A DNA stretch of 64,000 nt, from NCBI GenBank assembly GCA_965237505.1, contig CBDEFR010000009.1:744001-808000 (forward strand), given 5' to 3'. A program made the translations under genes and the position numbers. Positions 45,337 through 55,413 of this stretch are shown one piece after another. Each line of letters begins with the position of its first letter. The stretch's first letter is position 1. Under the pieces are notes generated by a model, which worked only from the letters and a program-made list of their open reading frames with translations, was not told the DNA's origin and searched no databases. The DNA is from NVTR01 sp965237505. Lineage in GTDB: Bacteria > Pseudomonadota > Alphaproteobacteria > Rhodobacterales > Rhodobacteraceae.

Positions 45337-46465
45337 TAGCGCGCCAGAACATCGTGCCACTGAAAATCCTTGGCGTGGCGGGCGCGGGCGGCACTTCTGG
45401 CAGCATGAAGCGCAATATCATCGCGCGCCAATCTGCGAACATGCGCAGAACAGCTTTCGACCGTATCAAAGAACCGCTGTCCCTCGCCTGCCGTCCATCG
45501 GTTGAACCGGTTGTCATGGGCGCTCACTGCGTTGCCCGCGCCCAGCGCTTCGACTAGCGACGGATTGGTTCCGCCCACCTGATGACCATGAAAATATGCC
45601 CGCGCATGAAACCGCAACGCCTTGAGCCGGTGATCGTCGTAAATACCACCGGGAAACCGCGTGCGTCCGCCGCCGGCTTTTCGCACATTGCGGTGATAGG
45701 CATTGTCCGGGTCCAGCGGGCCAAGCACCACAAGATCCATGTCGGTGTCGGCACCCTGAAAGGCATCGATGATTTCGAGAATCGAGTTCTCGGGTTCAAT
45801 CCGCGCCACCGAGATGAAATATTTATCCAGGCGCAACCCCAGTTGCAAAACCGGCCCCGCATCGGCGTCCGCAACGACATCGCCGCCATACGGGATGACA
45901 ACCAGTTTGCGCAACGATCGGCGGCCAACGTGGCGGCCAATTTCCGGGTGATCGGCGATCGCGCGGGTGGCCAGATTGGCGCCGATAATCTCGTTGCAAA
46001 ACAGCCAGATCCTGGCGGGAACCGACCATTTCGCGCGTTGCCACTCGATCCCGTCCATATTCACGAACACACGGCGGCGTTTCAGCTTTTGCAACACGTT
46101 GAAAATCGCGGTGTTGTAGCCCAGAACCAGATCGACGCCTGGGCGCCCAAGAACATCGCGCACGCAGGCCAGGTCAAATTCCATCGTGCCGACAGTGCCC
46201 GACCGGCGGGTGCCGATATGGACCCGGTGAATGCCGTTCCAATGGTCTTCCCGAGCCTTCAGATCGGCCGGGCCGTCGGTCTGGCAATAAACCGTGACCG
46301 AGACGTCTTGGCCGACCAGATAAAGCGCCAGCCGTTCGGCGAACGGTTCAAACCCGCCGTGCGCCGCCGGCACGCCGCGGTTCCAAGTATGTTCAGATGA
46401 GAGTGCCCGTAAGTGCCCATATCCCAATTGCCCTTCAGGTTGCATATCGTGATGCCGCCCCTCAT
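45285..46465 (-). pseudogene. Glycosyltransferase family 4 (DUF1972 type), N-terminal frameshift
   Basis: The body is one frame of about 365 codons: GVPAAHGGFEPFAERLALYL, VFVNMDGIEWQRAKWSVPAR, VVIPYGGDVV, YFISVARIEPENSILEIIDA and HGHQVGGTNPSLVEALGAGN. A base is missing near 46385, where HSHLNILGT should continue RGVPAAHGG. The start may be ATG at 46465 (MRGGITICNLKG) or at 46417 (MGTYGHSH). The enzyme adds a sugar from a nucleotide sugar to the lipid-linked repeat unit in the cytoplasm. Confidence 0.82.
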
Positions 46466-46605
46466 CCGGCGCGCCGCGATGGCATAAACTTTTGTAAAAT
46501 TTTTCCTATTAACAGCGCGTTAATACCAACGGCATCAATTTCTGACTCTGTGGGGATTCCCAAATCGGTTTTGATCTGATTCAAGGTTGGCAAAGGAGGA
46601 TCGCC

Positions 46606-47952
46606 ATGCCAGCCAGTGTTCCGCTTCGTCGCGACTTTGATGCCCGCCACCTTCGTAAACTCGCCAGCCGTTGCAAGGATGCCCGGCAGAGCCGCCGTCT
46701 GTTGTCTCTTGCGGCGGTCTACGATGGCATGAGCCGTGGAGAGGCCGCAAGGATCGGTGGGATGGATCGCCAAACCCTGCGGGACTGGGTTCACCGGTTC
46801 AACGAAGAGGGACCGGATGGCCTCACCAACCGCAAGGGCGCGGGCCGGACGCGCTACCTGAGCGATGTCCAGATGAAAGAACCGTGCTTATCCGGTTGTC
46901 ACCCACACCCACTATATGTATGGCGTGGCGTCGAGTGGCCCGGGAGGGGGACAAAGCGGGGATGGATGTCTCGCAGCGTGAAGACCTTTCGTTTCCGCGG
47001 TCGCTTCCTGAGTTCCAGCGACTTTTCCCGGATGGCACGGCCTGTGCCGCCTAAATTGCAGGCGATGTCACCGCTCCCACTTACGCCCAGCTTTACTCGG
47101 GCGATTGGGAGCACCCTAGATGTAGTGGGTGTGGGTGACAACCGGATAGGCACGGAAAGAACTTGGCGAGATTGTCGAGACCGGCCCCGATCCGGCGGTG
47201 GACGGGGTTGTCCGCTGGCGGCGGATCGACCTGAAGCGGGTGATCGAGGCGCGCTTTGGCGTCATCTATTCCGAGCGCGGGATATCCAGACTGCTTGGCG
47301 AACTGGGCTTTGCCCATATCAGCGCCCGCCCGCAGCATCCCAGGCAGGATAAGCGGATCATCGAGGCGTTTAAAAAAACTTCACCGACACGCTCCAGGTG
47401 CATATAGCTGACCTGCCAGCGGGAACGCCGGTGGAGATCTGGTTCCAGGACGAAGCACGCCTTGGCCAGAAGAATGGCCTGACGCGCCTGTGGGCGAGAA
47501 AGGGCACGCGCCCCCGCCAGCCGGCCGATCAGCGCTATCGCAACGCCTATCTGTTCGGCGCCATCTGTCCGGCTCACGGCAAGGGGGCGGCGCTCATGCT
47601 GCCTTGGGCGGACGCGCAAGCCATGCAGATGCATCTCGACGAGATCAGCCGCCACGTCGCCCGAAAGGCCCATGCGGTTGTGCTGATGGATCGGGCCGGA
47701 TGGCACACCACCGGCAAACTCAAAGTCCCGAAGAACCTCACCATCATCCTGCTGCCATCGCGCGCTCCGGAACTGAACCCGGTGGAAAATATCTGGCAGT
47801 ACTTGCGCGCCAATTGGCTCTCCAACCGCGTGTTCGAAGACTACAATGCCATCGTCGATGCTGGATGCGAAGCTTGGAACAAGCTCATCGCACAGCCCGA
47901 AACCATCACATCAATCGGAATGCGAAAATGGGCCCATATCGGTCAATGTTAA
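46606..47952 (+). pseudogene. IS630-family transposase, copy D, split by the MITE
   Basis: The N-terminal HTH part (FDARHLRKLASRCKDARQSR; IGGMDRQTLRDWVHRFNEEG) runs to DVQMKE at 46882. After the MITE the frame resumes ELGEIVETGPDPAVDGVVRW. A run of seven A near 47375 marks the usual -1 shift into the catalytic frame: VEIWFQDEARLGQKNGL, VVLMDRAGWH, PELNPVENIW. Without the MITE it would be complete. Confidence 0.85.
46883..47154. mobile_element. 272-bp MITE, copy 1 (in IS630 copy D)
   Basis: The inverted ends begin CGTGCTTATCCGGTTGTCAC and, from the other side, CGTGCCTATCCGGTTGTCAC, and stay complementary for about 32 bp. An 8-bp duplication GAAAGAAC flanks it (46875-46882, 47155-47162). It has no plausible transposase gene. 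Copy 2 (55039-55310) differs at only three or so positions. Confidence 0.9.
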
Positions 47953-48056
47953 ATGCCGCTGGTATAATCCGGGCGAATTAAGTTTGTGTTTACCAAAGAG
48001 GCAAACAGCGCGAACGGGGGTTTGATGGGCAGGATTTTCTTTAGGCACGGGCAGCT

Positions 48057-49385
48057 ATGATGCTGGCAGCGCGCGCCAACAAAGCGCTTGTGACCAAGCT
48101 GATCGCAGCCGCAACCACCTATGCGTTCACGATCTTGCTGGCCCGGGTAATGTCGCCCGACGGCTTTGGAAAGATAGCGTTTTTCCTCAACAGTGCGCTG
48201 TTCCTCTCGGTTGTCGGGGCTTGCGGGCAGCAGATGGCTGTGCTGCGGTTCGTGCCGCCGCTGGTGCTTCGCGACGCCCCCGGCAACGTCTCTGCCTTCG
48301 CGACCCGCGCCTTTCGCATTGCCGGAGTGGGAACGCTGGCAGTTTTTTTTGCAACGGTTGGCTTGGCGTTTCTTGCGCAAAGGTTTGGCGGCTTACCCGA
48401 TTATTCCGCTGGCGTTCTGCTTTTGGGATTCGCCCTGATCCCGCTGATCGGATGGATCGACCTTCAGTCGCATCTGGCCCGCGGCTTTCATTTGATCCAG
48501 CTTTCCCTGTTCCCCAAAGACATCATCTGGCGCGCGGTCGCCGGACTGGCGGTGCTGGCGCTCTTTTTTGTCCGCGATCAAACTCCTGTCAGCGCCAGGG
48601 CCGTCCTTGTCGTTCTGATCGGCACACTGGTATCCCTGACGCTGGCCCAATTTATTCTGCTGCGCCGAACAACCGCACTGCGCAACAATGGTCGCCACCT
48701 GCCCGCCCGGACCATGACCGACTGGCGGCGCGCGACCGGATCGTTTTGGATCACCTCGGTGTCCAATGTATTCCTGGCCAATGTTGACGTAATGCTGGTT
48801 GGCATTTTCGTCGGCGCCAAAGCCGCCGGGTTCTACTTTGCCGCCAATCGTCTTGCCATGTTGCTGGCCTTTTTCATGACCAGCTACAATATCGTATTGG
48901 GCCCGATGCTGTCCGAAGCCTGGCACGCCGGGCGGCAGACCGAGGCGCAAACCATAATCCACAGCGCCACCCTCCGCACTGCCCTGCCGACAACGCTGTT
49001 TGGCCTGATCCTCGTGGCGTTTTCCCCGCAGATCCTGCTCGTCTTCGGGCCGGATTTCGCCCAAGCCGCGACGCCACTGCGCATCCTTGTTCTTGCAGGA
49101 GTGTTGAACGCCTTCACCGGCCCGGCTGACATCGCCTTGAACATGTGCGGCCATGATCGCCCGGCGATGCGGGCAAGTGCTGTGTCGCTTATCGTAAGCG
49201 CTGCACTGTTGCTGGCCGGTGTCTGGTATGGCGGCATTACCGGCGTCGCATTTGCGGTGCTTTTGGGAACTGCGGTGCGCAAAACGATGTTCTGGTGGCT
49301 GGCGCTGCTTCACATGGCGATCAGGACCGATGTGTTTGCGGTGTGCGGTTTGTGGTCTGCTCGTGTCGAGGCACCTGGTCCATGA
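48057..49385 (+). CDS. Wzx-type polysaccharide flippase
   Basis: This is an intact 442-residue polytopic membrane protein with 10-12 predicted helices of the MATE/polysaccharide-transporter fold: LIAAATTYAFTILLARVMSP at the N-terminus, GSFWITSVSNVFLANVDVML and AAGFYFAANRLAMLLAFFMT in the middle. It would flip lipid-linked repeat units across the inner membrane. Two adjacent ATG codons are present at the start. The stop overlaps the next gene (ATGA). It is one of few intact genes in the locus. Confidence 0.87.
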   Translation: MMLAARANKALVTKLIAAATTYAFTILLARVMSPDGFGKIAFFLNSALFLSVVGACGQQMAVLRFVPPLVLRDAPGNVSAFATRAFRIAGVGTLAVFFATVGLAFLAQRFGGLPDYSAGVLLLGFALIPLIGWIDLQSHLARGFHLIQLSLFPKDIIWRAVAGLAVLALFFVRDQTPVSARAVLVVLIGTLVSLTLAQFILLRRTTALRNNGRHLPARTMTDWRRATGSFWITSVSNVFLANVDVMLVGIFVGAKAAGFYFAANRLAMLLAFFMTSYNIVLGPMLSEAWHAGRQTEAQTIIHSATLRTALPTTLFGLILVAFSPQILLVFGPDFAQAATPLRILVLAGVLNAFTGPADIALNMCGHDRPAMRASAVSLIVSAALLLAGVWYGGITGVAFAVLLGTAVRKTMFWWLALLHMAIRTDVFAVCGLWSARVEAPGP

Positions 49386-49709
49386 GCGCACGCGCGGCTC
49401 CGCTTCCCTATTTGCTAGGTCGGCAACAGCTCGTCTCTCTCAACCCAAATGCGGCACCTAAAATCATCCTTGGTTTGCTGACGCTGCGCTGGCTGGCCGG
49501 GATAATTGAAAACTTCGGCTTCCCTGCAATATCCGAAGCTGCCGCAATTCTGATGCTGGCGGGGCTTGGTGTTTTGATGTTGCTCCGGATGCGGCTTGCC
49601 ACGGCCAGCATCCTGTTTGTCGCAGGCGTGCTTGCCTGGATCTTCACCGGGGCGCTGTCGGTCGCGGCCAACCCATTATCTGACCGCACCGAAGCCGTGG
49701 CGCTCCTTA
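49382..49709 (+). pseudogene. Second O-antigen ligase/polymerase, N-terminal part
   Basis: About 109 codons from MSARAAPLPYLLGRQQLVSL with helices IILGLLTLRWLAGIIENFGF and ILMLAGLGVLMLLRM, cut at DRTEAVALL by IS630 copy C. Coupled to the flippase by ATGA. The rest of the gene begins at 50870. Confidence 0.8.
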
Positions 49710-50869
49710 TACCAACGGCCCTAGTCGTTGACCGTTTTGGCCCATTGTCTGGTAGTGATTGACGTGATTGCGGTTTTGTCGTTTGCAAAGAAGTTCCATG
49801 CTTCGCAACACCTGTCAACGATCTGCTCATAATTGTCGAAGACGGATATGGCGAGCTTGTTGGCACGCAGATAAGCCCACACATTTTCCATCGGGTTGAG
49901 TTCAGGGGAATAGGGCGGGAGTTTGAGCAGGGTGATGTTGTCGGGTACCTCCAGCTCTGCCGAACCGTGCCAGCCAGCGCCATCCAGAATGAGAAGGGCA
50001 TGTGCGCCCGATGCGACGGTTTTAGCGATCTCGGCGAGATGCGCGCTCATGGCCTGTGTGTCGGCATGTGGCATGATCAGAGCGGCCGCTTCAGCCCGTT
50101 CCGGGCAGACGGCGCCGAAAATGTAGCTCCAGATATAGCGGGTGTCGCGCGGGGCACGGGGGCGTGTTCCACGCTCGGCCCAGATACGGGTGAGCGTGCC
50201 CTGCTGGCCAACCCGCGCTTCATCCTGAAACCATATCTCCAGGGGCTTGCTGCGGGCTGTTTCCGGCAAGGCTGCTTCTACCTCTGCGGCGAAGTTTTTT
50301 TAAAAGCCTCCTGTGCATCCGGGTCGGATTTCGGATGCTGCGGGCGCACCGACAGACGCCGAAAGCCCAGGCTTGCCAATTGTTTGCCAACAGTTCGCTC
50401 ATGCATGGTGACGCCGAAGCGCTCTTCGATCTTGCGTTTCAGATCAATGCGCCGCCAGCGCACAACCCCATCGGTTTCGGGGTCGGGACCCGCCCGAACC
50501 ATTTCCGCCAACTCCTCCTTCTGTGCCGCGCTCAGCAGACAGGGTGGATCCGGCGGGCGACGGTTGAACAGGCCCGACACGCCCTCCGCATTGTAACGGT
50601 GGGCCCAATCCCGCAACGTCTGCCGATCCATGCCGCAGTTTTCTGCCGCCGTCTTGCGGTCAACCCCATCCAGAACCAGGGCAATCGCCAACATCCGTCG
50701 CGCCGCTTTCCCATCCCGGCACCGCGCCGCTTCCTGGCGAAGCTCGCCTGCGGACTTGTCTTTTCGCGTAATCCTTACTGCCATCAAAGCCTCCCTTGCC
50801 TTGATGCCACTGAATCAGATCACGCCGCTCGTGGGAATCCCCTTGTGTCAAATCTGGGGGCCGTTGGTA
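49710..50869 (-). mobile_element. IS630-like element, copy C
   Basis: The element is 1160 bp with TACCAACGG ends and TTA on each side (49707-49709, 50870-50872). It is nearly identical to copy A in sequence, orientation of genes and the seven-A slippery run. It interrupts the second polymerase/ligase gene. Confidence 0.9.
49721..50784 (-). CDS. IS630-family transposase, copy C (A7 frameshift)
   Basis: It has the same architecture as copy A: first frame from 50784 (MAVRITRKDKSAG), slippery AAAAAAA, then the DDE_3 frame with FQDEARVGQQ, LILDGAGWH and PELNPMENVW. The seven A are kept, so it is probably functional by -1 frameshifting. Confidence 0.85.
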
Positions 50870-51871
50870 TTACACTTCTGCTGCTTTACGGCCTGTTTGC
50901 AAATGCCGTCACGACCCATTTACAGACCCACTCATCCTTTGCCGGCATAAATCGATTTCTGCGCGCCTTCATAGCTCTGGGGGCGGCCTTGGCACTGGCC
51001 CAGGTCGGATCCGGTTCTGGCTTTGTCGATGCCGGCAAAGACCATATCCAGCGCGCCTTTGGCAGCGACGTGCACCCGGTGTCTTTCGCCATTCAAATGG
51101 TCGCGGCTCTGGTCGCGCTCGAGATTGTTCGCGCCAAACGGGCGGCGAAATTCCGCATGGCGCACGTTGCGCTGCTGGCGATCGGCGCCGTTGCGCTCTA
51201 TTTGACCTACGCGCGCACGGCCTGGGTCATGGCGATCCTAACGGTCGGATACGTTCTGATCATGCGCGGCAGCGTGGCGCGCCGCATAATCGCCTTTGCA
51301 CTCCTCGGCACCCTCGGCATGGCGCTATTGTCCCAATCTGACCGGTTCGCCGATCTCGGCAGCCTGCCGCTTTTTTGGCGAATTTTTCGGTTCATGACGT
51401 GGTTTTTGACTGGCGTTATATCGATAACTCGGTGTCCTGGCGCATCGTGAACTAGAGCTATGGCTTCCAGCAGGCAATGGAGCAACCGCTGCTTGGCTTT
51501 GGCCCCGGGCAATCTGCCACGTCGAGCCATTTTAGCCTTGAGATGCACAATATTTTTCTTGAGATGCTGTTTGAGGGCGGCATCTTCGGGCTTGCGGCAT
51601 TGCTATTGACGCTGCCGGGCTGGTCCGGATGCACCGGCGGTTGCCCAAGGCAACGCAGGCAGACCGGTATGCGCGCGCTCTGGCCAACGGGTTCGGCATT
51701 TCATTGCTGCTGGCGGTTACGTTTTCGACCAGTTTCGTCGATCAATTGATGTCGTTTCTGCTTTACATGATCCTGCTCACAGCCGCCGCGGTTCCGGCTC
51801 TGCAACGTGGAAAAACAGCCCCGGCATCCACGCCCGGCAGCTCAGACCACGGTGTCAAAGCACTAATTTGA
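50870..51871 (+). pseudogene. Second O-antigen ligase/polymerase, C-terminal part with several lesions
   Basis: It continues TLLLLYGLFANAVTTHLQTH and AVALYLTYARTAWVMAIL in one frame. Near 51390 the frame changes; the other frame continues DWRYIDNSVSWRIVN, then a TAG in place of tryptophan, then SYGFQQAMEQPLLGFGPGQS with HFSLEMHNIFLEMLFEGG, the conserved Wzy_C loop. A further shift near 51613 leads to ANGFGISLLLAVTFSTSFVD. The gene has at least four defects including the IS and is dead. Confidence 0.82.
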
Positions 51872-51879
51872 CCAAATGC

Positions 51880-53106
51880 CTACCACCCTTCAAAAAATCC
51901 AAACTTGCCATAATTTAGGATTTTCTCATATCCTATGAAGCATCTGCGCAGGAACCGCAGGCCCTGTTTGAAGAGGGAGCAGCCTCAGTCTCCGACACGA
52001 ACCACGCGTCGAATTCAGTCAGGGTGATCTTCGGGTTTTGCGAATCCCCTTTTTTCGCCGCTTTCGGCGACTATTTGTTCATCTGCTGCGCCCGTTGAAA
52101 CCGCCCAGTACATGGCTATTGCCATGACAAGGATAAGCCTTTCCAGTCGGTCTGGCTTTTTGATTTGGCTTTGCGCGATGCCAAATCCACGGGTCTTGAA
52201 GTCCGAGAACATAGCTTCAATACCCCATCGCATTCCATAATCGAGAACCGTGTATTGTGAAGGCTTTGCATTCATAGCGATGATCCAGGGCTCAGGGTGA
52301 CCATCGTCGTGCAATACTCCGATATTCGTAAACACACCTGATCCATAAAGTTCCGCGTTTATAAGCCCTTGCGGCATCAGCTCCCGGATTTCAATGCAAG
52401 ACAGCTCGCCACCTTGGTGCTGCAAAGTCAGGTTGCCCTTCAGGCGAATACGATATCCCCAACCAGCGTCCTGACACCAATGGATTAACCTTTCTGTGCC
52501 ATAAAATCGATCACCCGTTAACATGACATCAGCCCCTTCAGGCATCCAATCCTGAATGCTGTCCAGTAACTCTTTTTGGAGAGAAAACCCAATATTGCCT
52601 TTTGTCTTGCGCACGCGCCAAGCCACAGGCAAGGCGCGATCACGCATGCGCACTGACAGCATCAAGACTTCATGTCCGTCATTGATATGGCTTTGATCCA
52701 TCATCAAAACGATGGTCTCTCCGTTGGAGGCCAAACGGGTGAATACATCTCCAGCATAGGCCTGCATGATTTCCGCGCAATCAATGTGGGAATTGCTCAA
52801 AACACGGGAACCATACTGGTACCGATGATCTTTTGTGCCGATGTGACGCGGTAAAGCCGCCGATAATTCCATCAAATTCGCACTTCGCACATCAAGAACG
52901 ATGCCCGAAAGCAGTGTAAGGCCTTCGCAGCGGGATTTATGAAACTTTGGAAGCCGCTCTATAAAATCAGCCTCGATAGCTTCGTTTACCCCAGAAAAAC
53001 CCAATGAAACAACCATACAACATCTCCAATTCTATAACAGGAGACTCCTTGAATCACAGCATGTGGACAGATGGCAAGCTTAATTCGCTAAATTGAAGGG
53101 TGGTAA
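51880..53106 (-). mobile_element. IS4-family element
   Basis: The inverted ends are TACCACCCTTCAA (51881-51893) and its complement ending at 53105. It holds one transposase. I found no certain target duplication. It follows the dead polymerase gene by a few bases. Confidence 0.78.
52015..53016 (-). CDS. IS4-family transposase
   Basis: An intact 333-residue DDE transposase. The catalytic parts are VLMMDQSHINDGHEVLML (Asp), MLTGDRFYGTERLIHW (Asp) and YGMRWGIEAMFSDFK, which matches the IS4 signature Y-2-R-3-E-6-K exactly. The start is the ATG at 53016 (MVVSLGFSGVNEA). Length is normal for short IS4 members. Confidence 0.9.
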   Translation of the reverse strand: MVVSLGFSGVNEAIEADFIERLPKFHKSRCEGLTLLSGIVLDVRSANLMELSAALPRHIGTKDHRYQYGSRVLSNSHIDCAEIMQAYAGDVFTRLASNGETIVLMMDQSHINDGHEVLMLSVRMRDRALPVAWRVRKTKGNIGFSLQKELLDSIQDWMPEGADVMLTGDRFYGTERLIHWCQDAGWGYRIRLKGNLTLQHQGGELSCIEIRELMPQGLINAELYGSGVFTNIGVLHDDGHPEPWIIAMNAKPSQYTVLDYGMRWGIEAMFSDFKTRGFGIAQSQIKKPDRLERLILVMAIAMYWAVSTGAADEQIVAESGEKRGFAKPEDHPD

Positions 53107-53348
53107 GGTCGTTGACTAATTAATTTCGGGACTTTTCCCCCGAATGTCCGGTTTGGAGAAACTGAACGGGAGCCTTTAGAACGGCAGTCTCCGCCGATAC
53201 GTGAAAAATGCTGCGACGGTAGCCTTGGTCACTATGGCCTTATTCTGTTGAAAAACTCCAATATCGGGCCTGATCGATGGACTTTTTTGCCATCCAGCCT
53301 GATCAGTTACTTTTGGCGAGGGGGTCGGCCTAACTCGCCCTCCGTCGC
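53107..53348. other. Intergenic relic left of the third IS21
   Basis: No gene is visible. It contains two short blocks, TGCTGCGACGGTAGCCTTGG (53209 on) and ATTCTGTTGAAAAACTCC (53242 on), which occur again in reverse orientation at 58217-58244 and 58125-58143. These look like degraded copies of a dispersed intergenic repeat. Confidence 0.5.
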
Positions 53349-53427
53349 TGTCAACGCCGGAGTAAAAGTACACCACTGGCCGGCGTAAAAATGGGGGATT
53401 ATGTAGGAAGGTGCCGAAACCCACCCA

Positions 53428-54074
53428 TCAGGCAGGCTTCGGACTATCGATGTAGCGGATGCGGACAGGCCGTGTGAGCGCGTCAACCGCCTTCTCGAAC
53501 GTGGCGCTAACACGCATGTCTTCCTCCAACTCAGCCTTGCTCGGCTGATGGGACGGGTGCACGATTTCGACCTCGCTGGGGTTCGGTGCAGGCTTTATTC
53601 TATTGCGGTGACTCCCCCAATCGTTCACCTCGTGGGGTAGCGCAGGCACCCGATTTCCTGGAACTTCGATAAGGACAGTTGGTATCGTTCGTTCCGCCCC
53701 TTGCTGCCCGGTCGTTTCAGCTCGCGTTCTACATCGGCTCGGTCTGCCTCCCATATTTCCTGCATCTCAAAGCTTTCGTTCATAAGGGCCAAAAGCACTG
53801 CATCCCAATCTTTGTCTATGTCCATTTTGCCGGTGCTTTGTGTTTTTTTACGCGCCGCTGTACCCAATGAACGAGTCTTGATCTGATAACGCCGTTCGCC
53901 TGAACGATCAGTCGCATCATATCCAGGTGTTCTCGCATCGACGAGTGTTAGATCAAGCAGACGCGCAACTTCGCACTCGCCGATCTCCCCAGTAGCACCG
54001 AGAGGTTTTCCCGTTAGTCGGTAGTATTCAGCCGCCAGCGGCTTAACCTGAGCGATGATTTCTGCGACGCTCAT
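53428..54074 (-). pseudogene. Nuclease-like cargo protein (PDDEXK type suspected), frameshifted
   Basis: The first frame from 54074 reads MSVAEIIAQVKPLAAEYYRL, TGEIGECEVARLLDLTLVDA and YDATDRSGERRYQIKTRSLG, followed by KMDIDKDWDAVLLALMNESF and RPGSKGRNERYQLSLSKFQE. The E/D...QIK spacing suggests a PDDEXK nuclease fold, as in small hypothetical proteins found near DNA methyltransferases. Near 53635 the frame changes, and the other frame continues to 53428 (PSHQPSKAELEEDMRVSATF). It sits downstream of the transposase, exactly where the other element carries its R-M genes. The assignment is tentative. Confidence 0.5.
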
Positions 54075-54153
54075 TCGTCGTCTCTGGGTGAAAAAACCTT
54101 CCCAATCTGGCGCGTCTTGTCCGACGCGCCAGCGATGATTTTCAACGGCTCAC

Positions 54154-55413
54154 TCACGACCGCGCCCCGCTCGCCAGCCCGTTATCGGCGATCAAATCCC
54201 GGTAGCGGAGGCGCTTCCCGTCCATGCCGGAAGCGACAGCGGCCATGATGTCGATGGTGTCTTCGTCGCGGAGATTGTGACGGGCCCCGAACTCTTGCAC
54301 ATAGCGGTCAAGATGCTTCGGAGAGAGCTTGTGGAAGGTGCCCTTGTGGGCGCGCTTCATCATCGACCACAGGGACTCGATGCCGTTGGTGTGGACATCG
54401 CCCCGGACATACTCGGAGAGCGAGTGCGTGACCGTCTCATGATCGAAGGGCAGGCTCTCATAGGCGCTGGCGTCGTCGCTGTAGACCGTGGCCCCTGGGG
54501 GCGGCATGGGCGCGGACGAAGCCCTGCAGCGTCCGCGCGTCGGTGCGCTCGATCACCTTCGCGGCGACTTGGTTGGTCTCGCGGTCCTTCGCCCCGATGA
54601 CTGCCATCTTGCCGACGGCCCCGCGTCCGGTTCCGGCCAGTTCCTTCCGCCTCGCGTTCGACATGTTCTTCCGGCGACCATCGAAATAGGTCGTCCACTT
54701 CGACCGGCCCCGCGAACACGCCGCCCTTCTCGGCCAGCGCAATCCGCAGCCGGTGCGCAAGGAACCACGCGCTGCGCTGGTTGATGCTCAGGTCGCGGTG
54801 CAGCTTCATGCTGGACACCGACTTGAGGTTGATGGACAGCAGGAAGGTGGCGACCATCCAGACCTGGAAGCCGAGCTTCGAGCCTTTCATGACCGTGCCG
54901 GTCTTCGCGCTGAACCGCTTGGCGCATTCCTTCTCCCGGCACCGGAAGGGCATGGTCTTGTGCCTCGCGCCGGTCTGCACGTTCACCGAACCGCAGTGCG
55001 GGCAGGCGATGCCATGCGGCCAGCGGCGAGCAATGAACCGTGCCTATCCGGTTGTCACCCACACCCACTATATGTATGGCGTGGCGTCGAGTGGCCCGGG
55101 AGGGGGACAAAGCGGGGATGGATGTCTCGCAGCGTGAAGACCTTTCGTTTCCGCGGTCGCTTCCTGAGTTCCAGCGACTTTTCCCGGATGGCACGGCCTG
55201 TGCCGCCTAACTTGCTGGCGATGTCACCGCTCCCACTTACGCCCAGCTTTACTCGGGCGATTGGGAGCACCCTAGATGTAGTGGGTGTGGGTGACAACCG
55301 GATAGGCACGCAATGAACCATGCCTCGGCGGTCGCATCGTCGGGGAACTTCCGCATGATCTCGATCAGCGAGATGCCCTTGCGGTCGGACTTGCCAGGTG
55401 CTTTGTGTGCCAC
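54154..55413 (-). pseudogene. IS1595-family transposase with MITE and two frameshifts
   Basis: The start at 55413 (GTG, preceded by GGAGG) reads VAHKAPGKSDRKGISLIEIM and FPDDATAEAWFI, then the MITE. After it ARRWPHGIACPHCGSVNVQT, the zinc-ribbon, and MKLHRDLSINQRSAWFLAHR. Frame changes occur near 54690 (at VEVD/TYFDGRRKN) and near 54505 (before VYSDDASAYES), and it ends HTNGIESLWSMMKRAHKGTF and LIADNGLASGARS. It is clearly related to the intact transposase at 12012-12989. Confidence 0.88.
55039..55310. mobile_element. 272-bp MITE, copy 2 (in the IS1595-type transposase)
   Basis: The ends are CGTGCCTATCCGGTTGTCAC on both sides, read inward, perfect for about 32 bp, with the 8-bp duplication CAATGAAC (55031-55038, 55311-55318). 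The interior is the same as copy 1 except for a few bases. Removing it restores the transposase frame AWFI-ARRWPHG. Confidence 0.9.

Larger units (their letters stand above)
46524..47964 (+). mobile_element. IS630-like element, copy D (divergent), interrupted by a MITE
   Basis: The ends are TACCAACGGCA (left) and TACCAGCGGCA (right, read inward), flanked by TAA on both sides (46521-46523, 47965-47967). Excluding the inserted MITE and its duplication, the element is 1161 bp. It encodes a different but related transposase. Like the other three copies it fits a 3-bp TNA duplication. Confidence 0.85.

Noticed and set aside
46606..47352. A 248-codon protein reading through the MITE
   Set aside because: The middle part is MITE sequence flanked by an 8-bp duplication; the frame is fortuitous.
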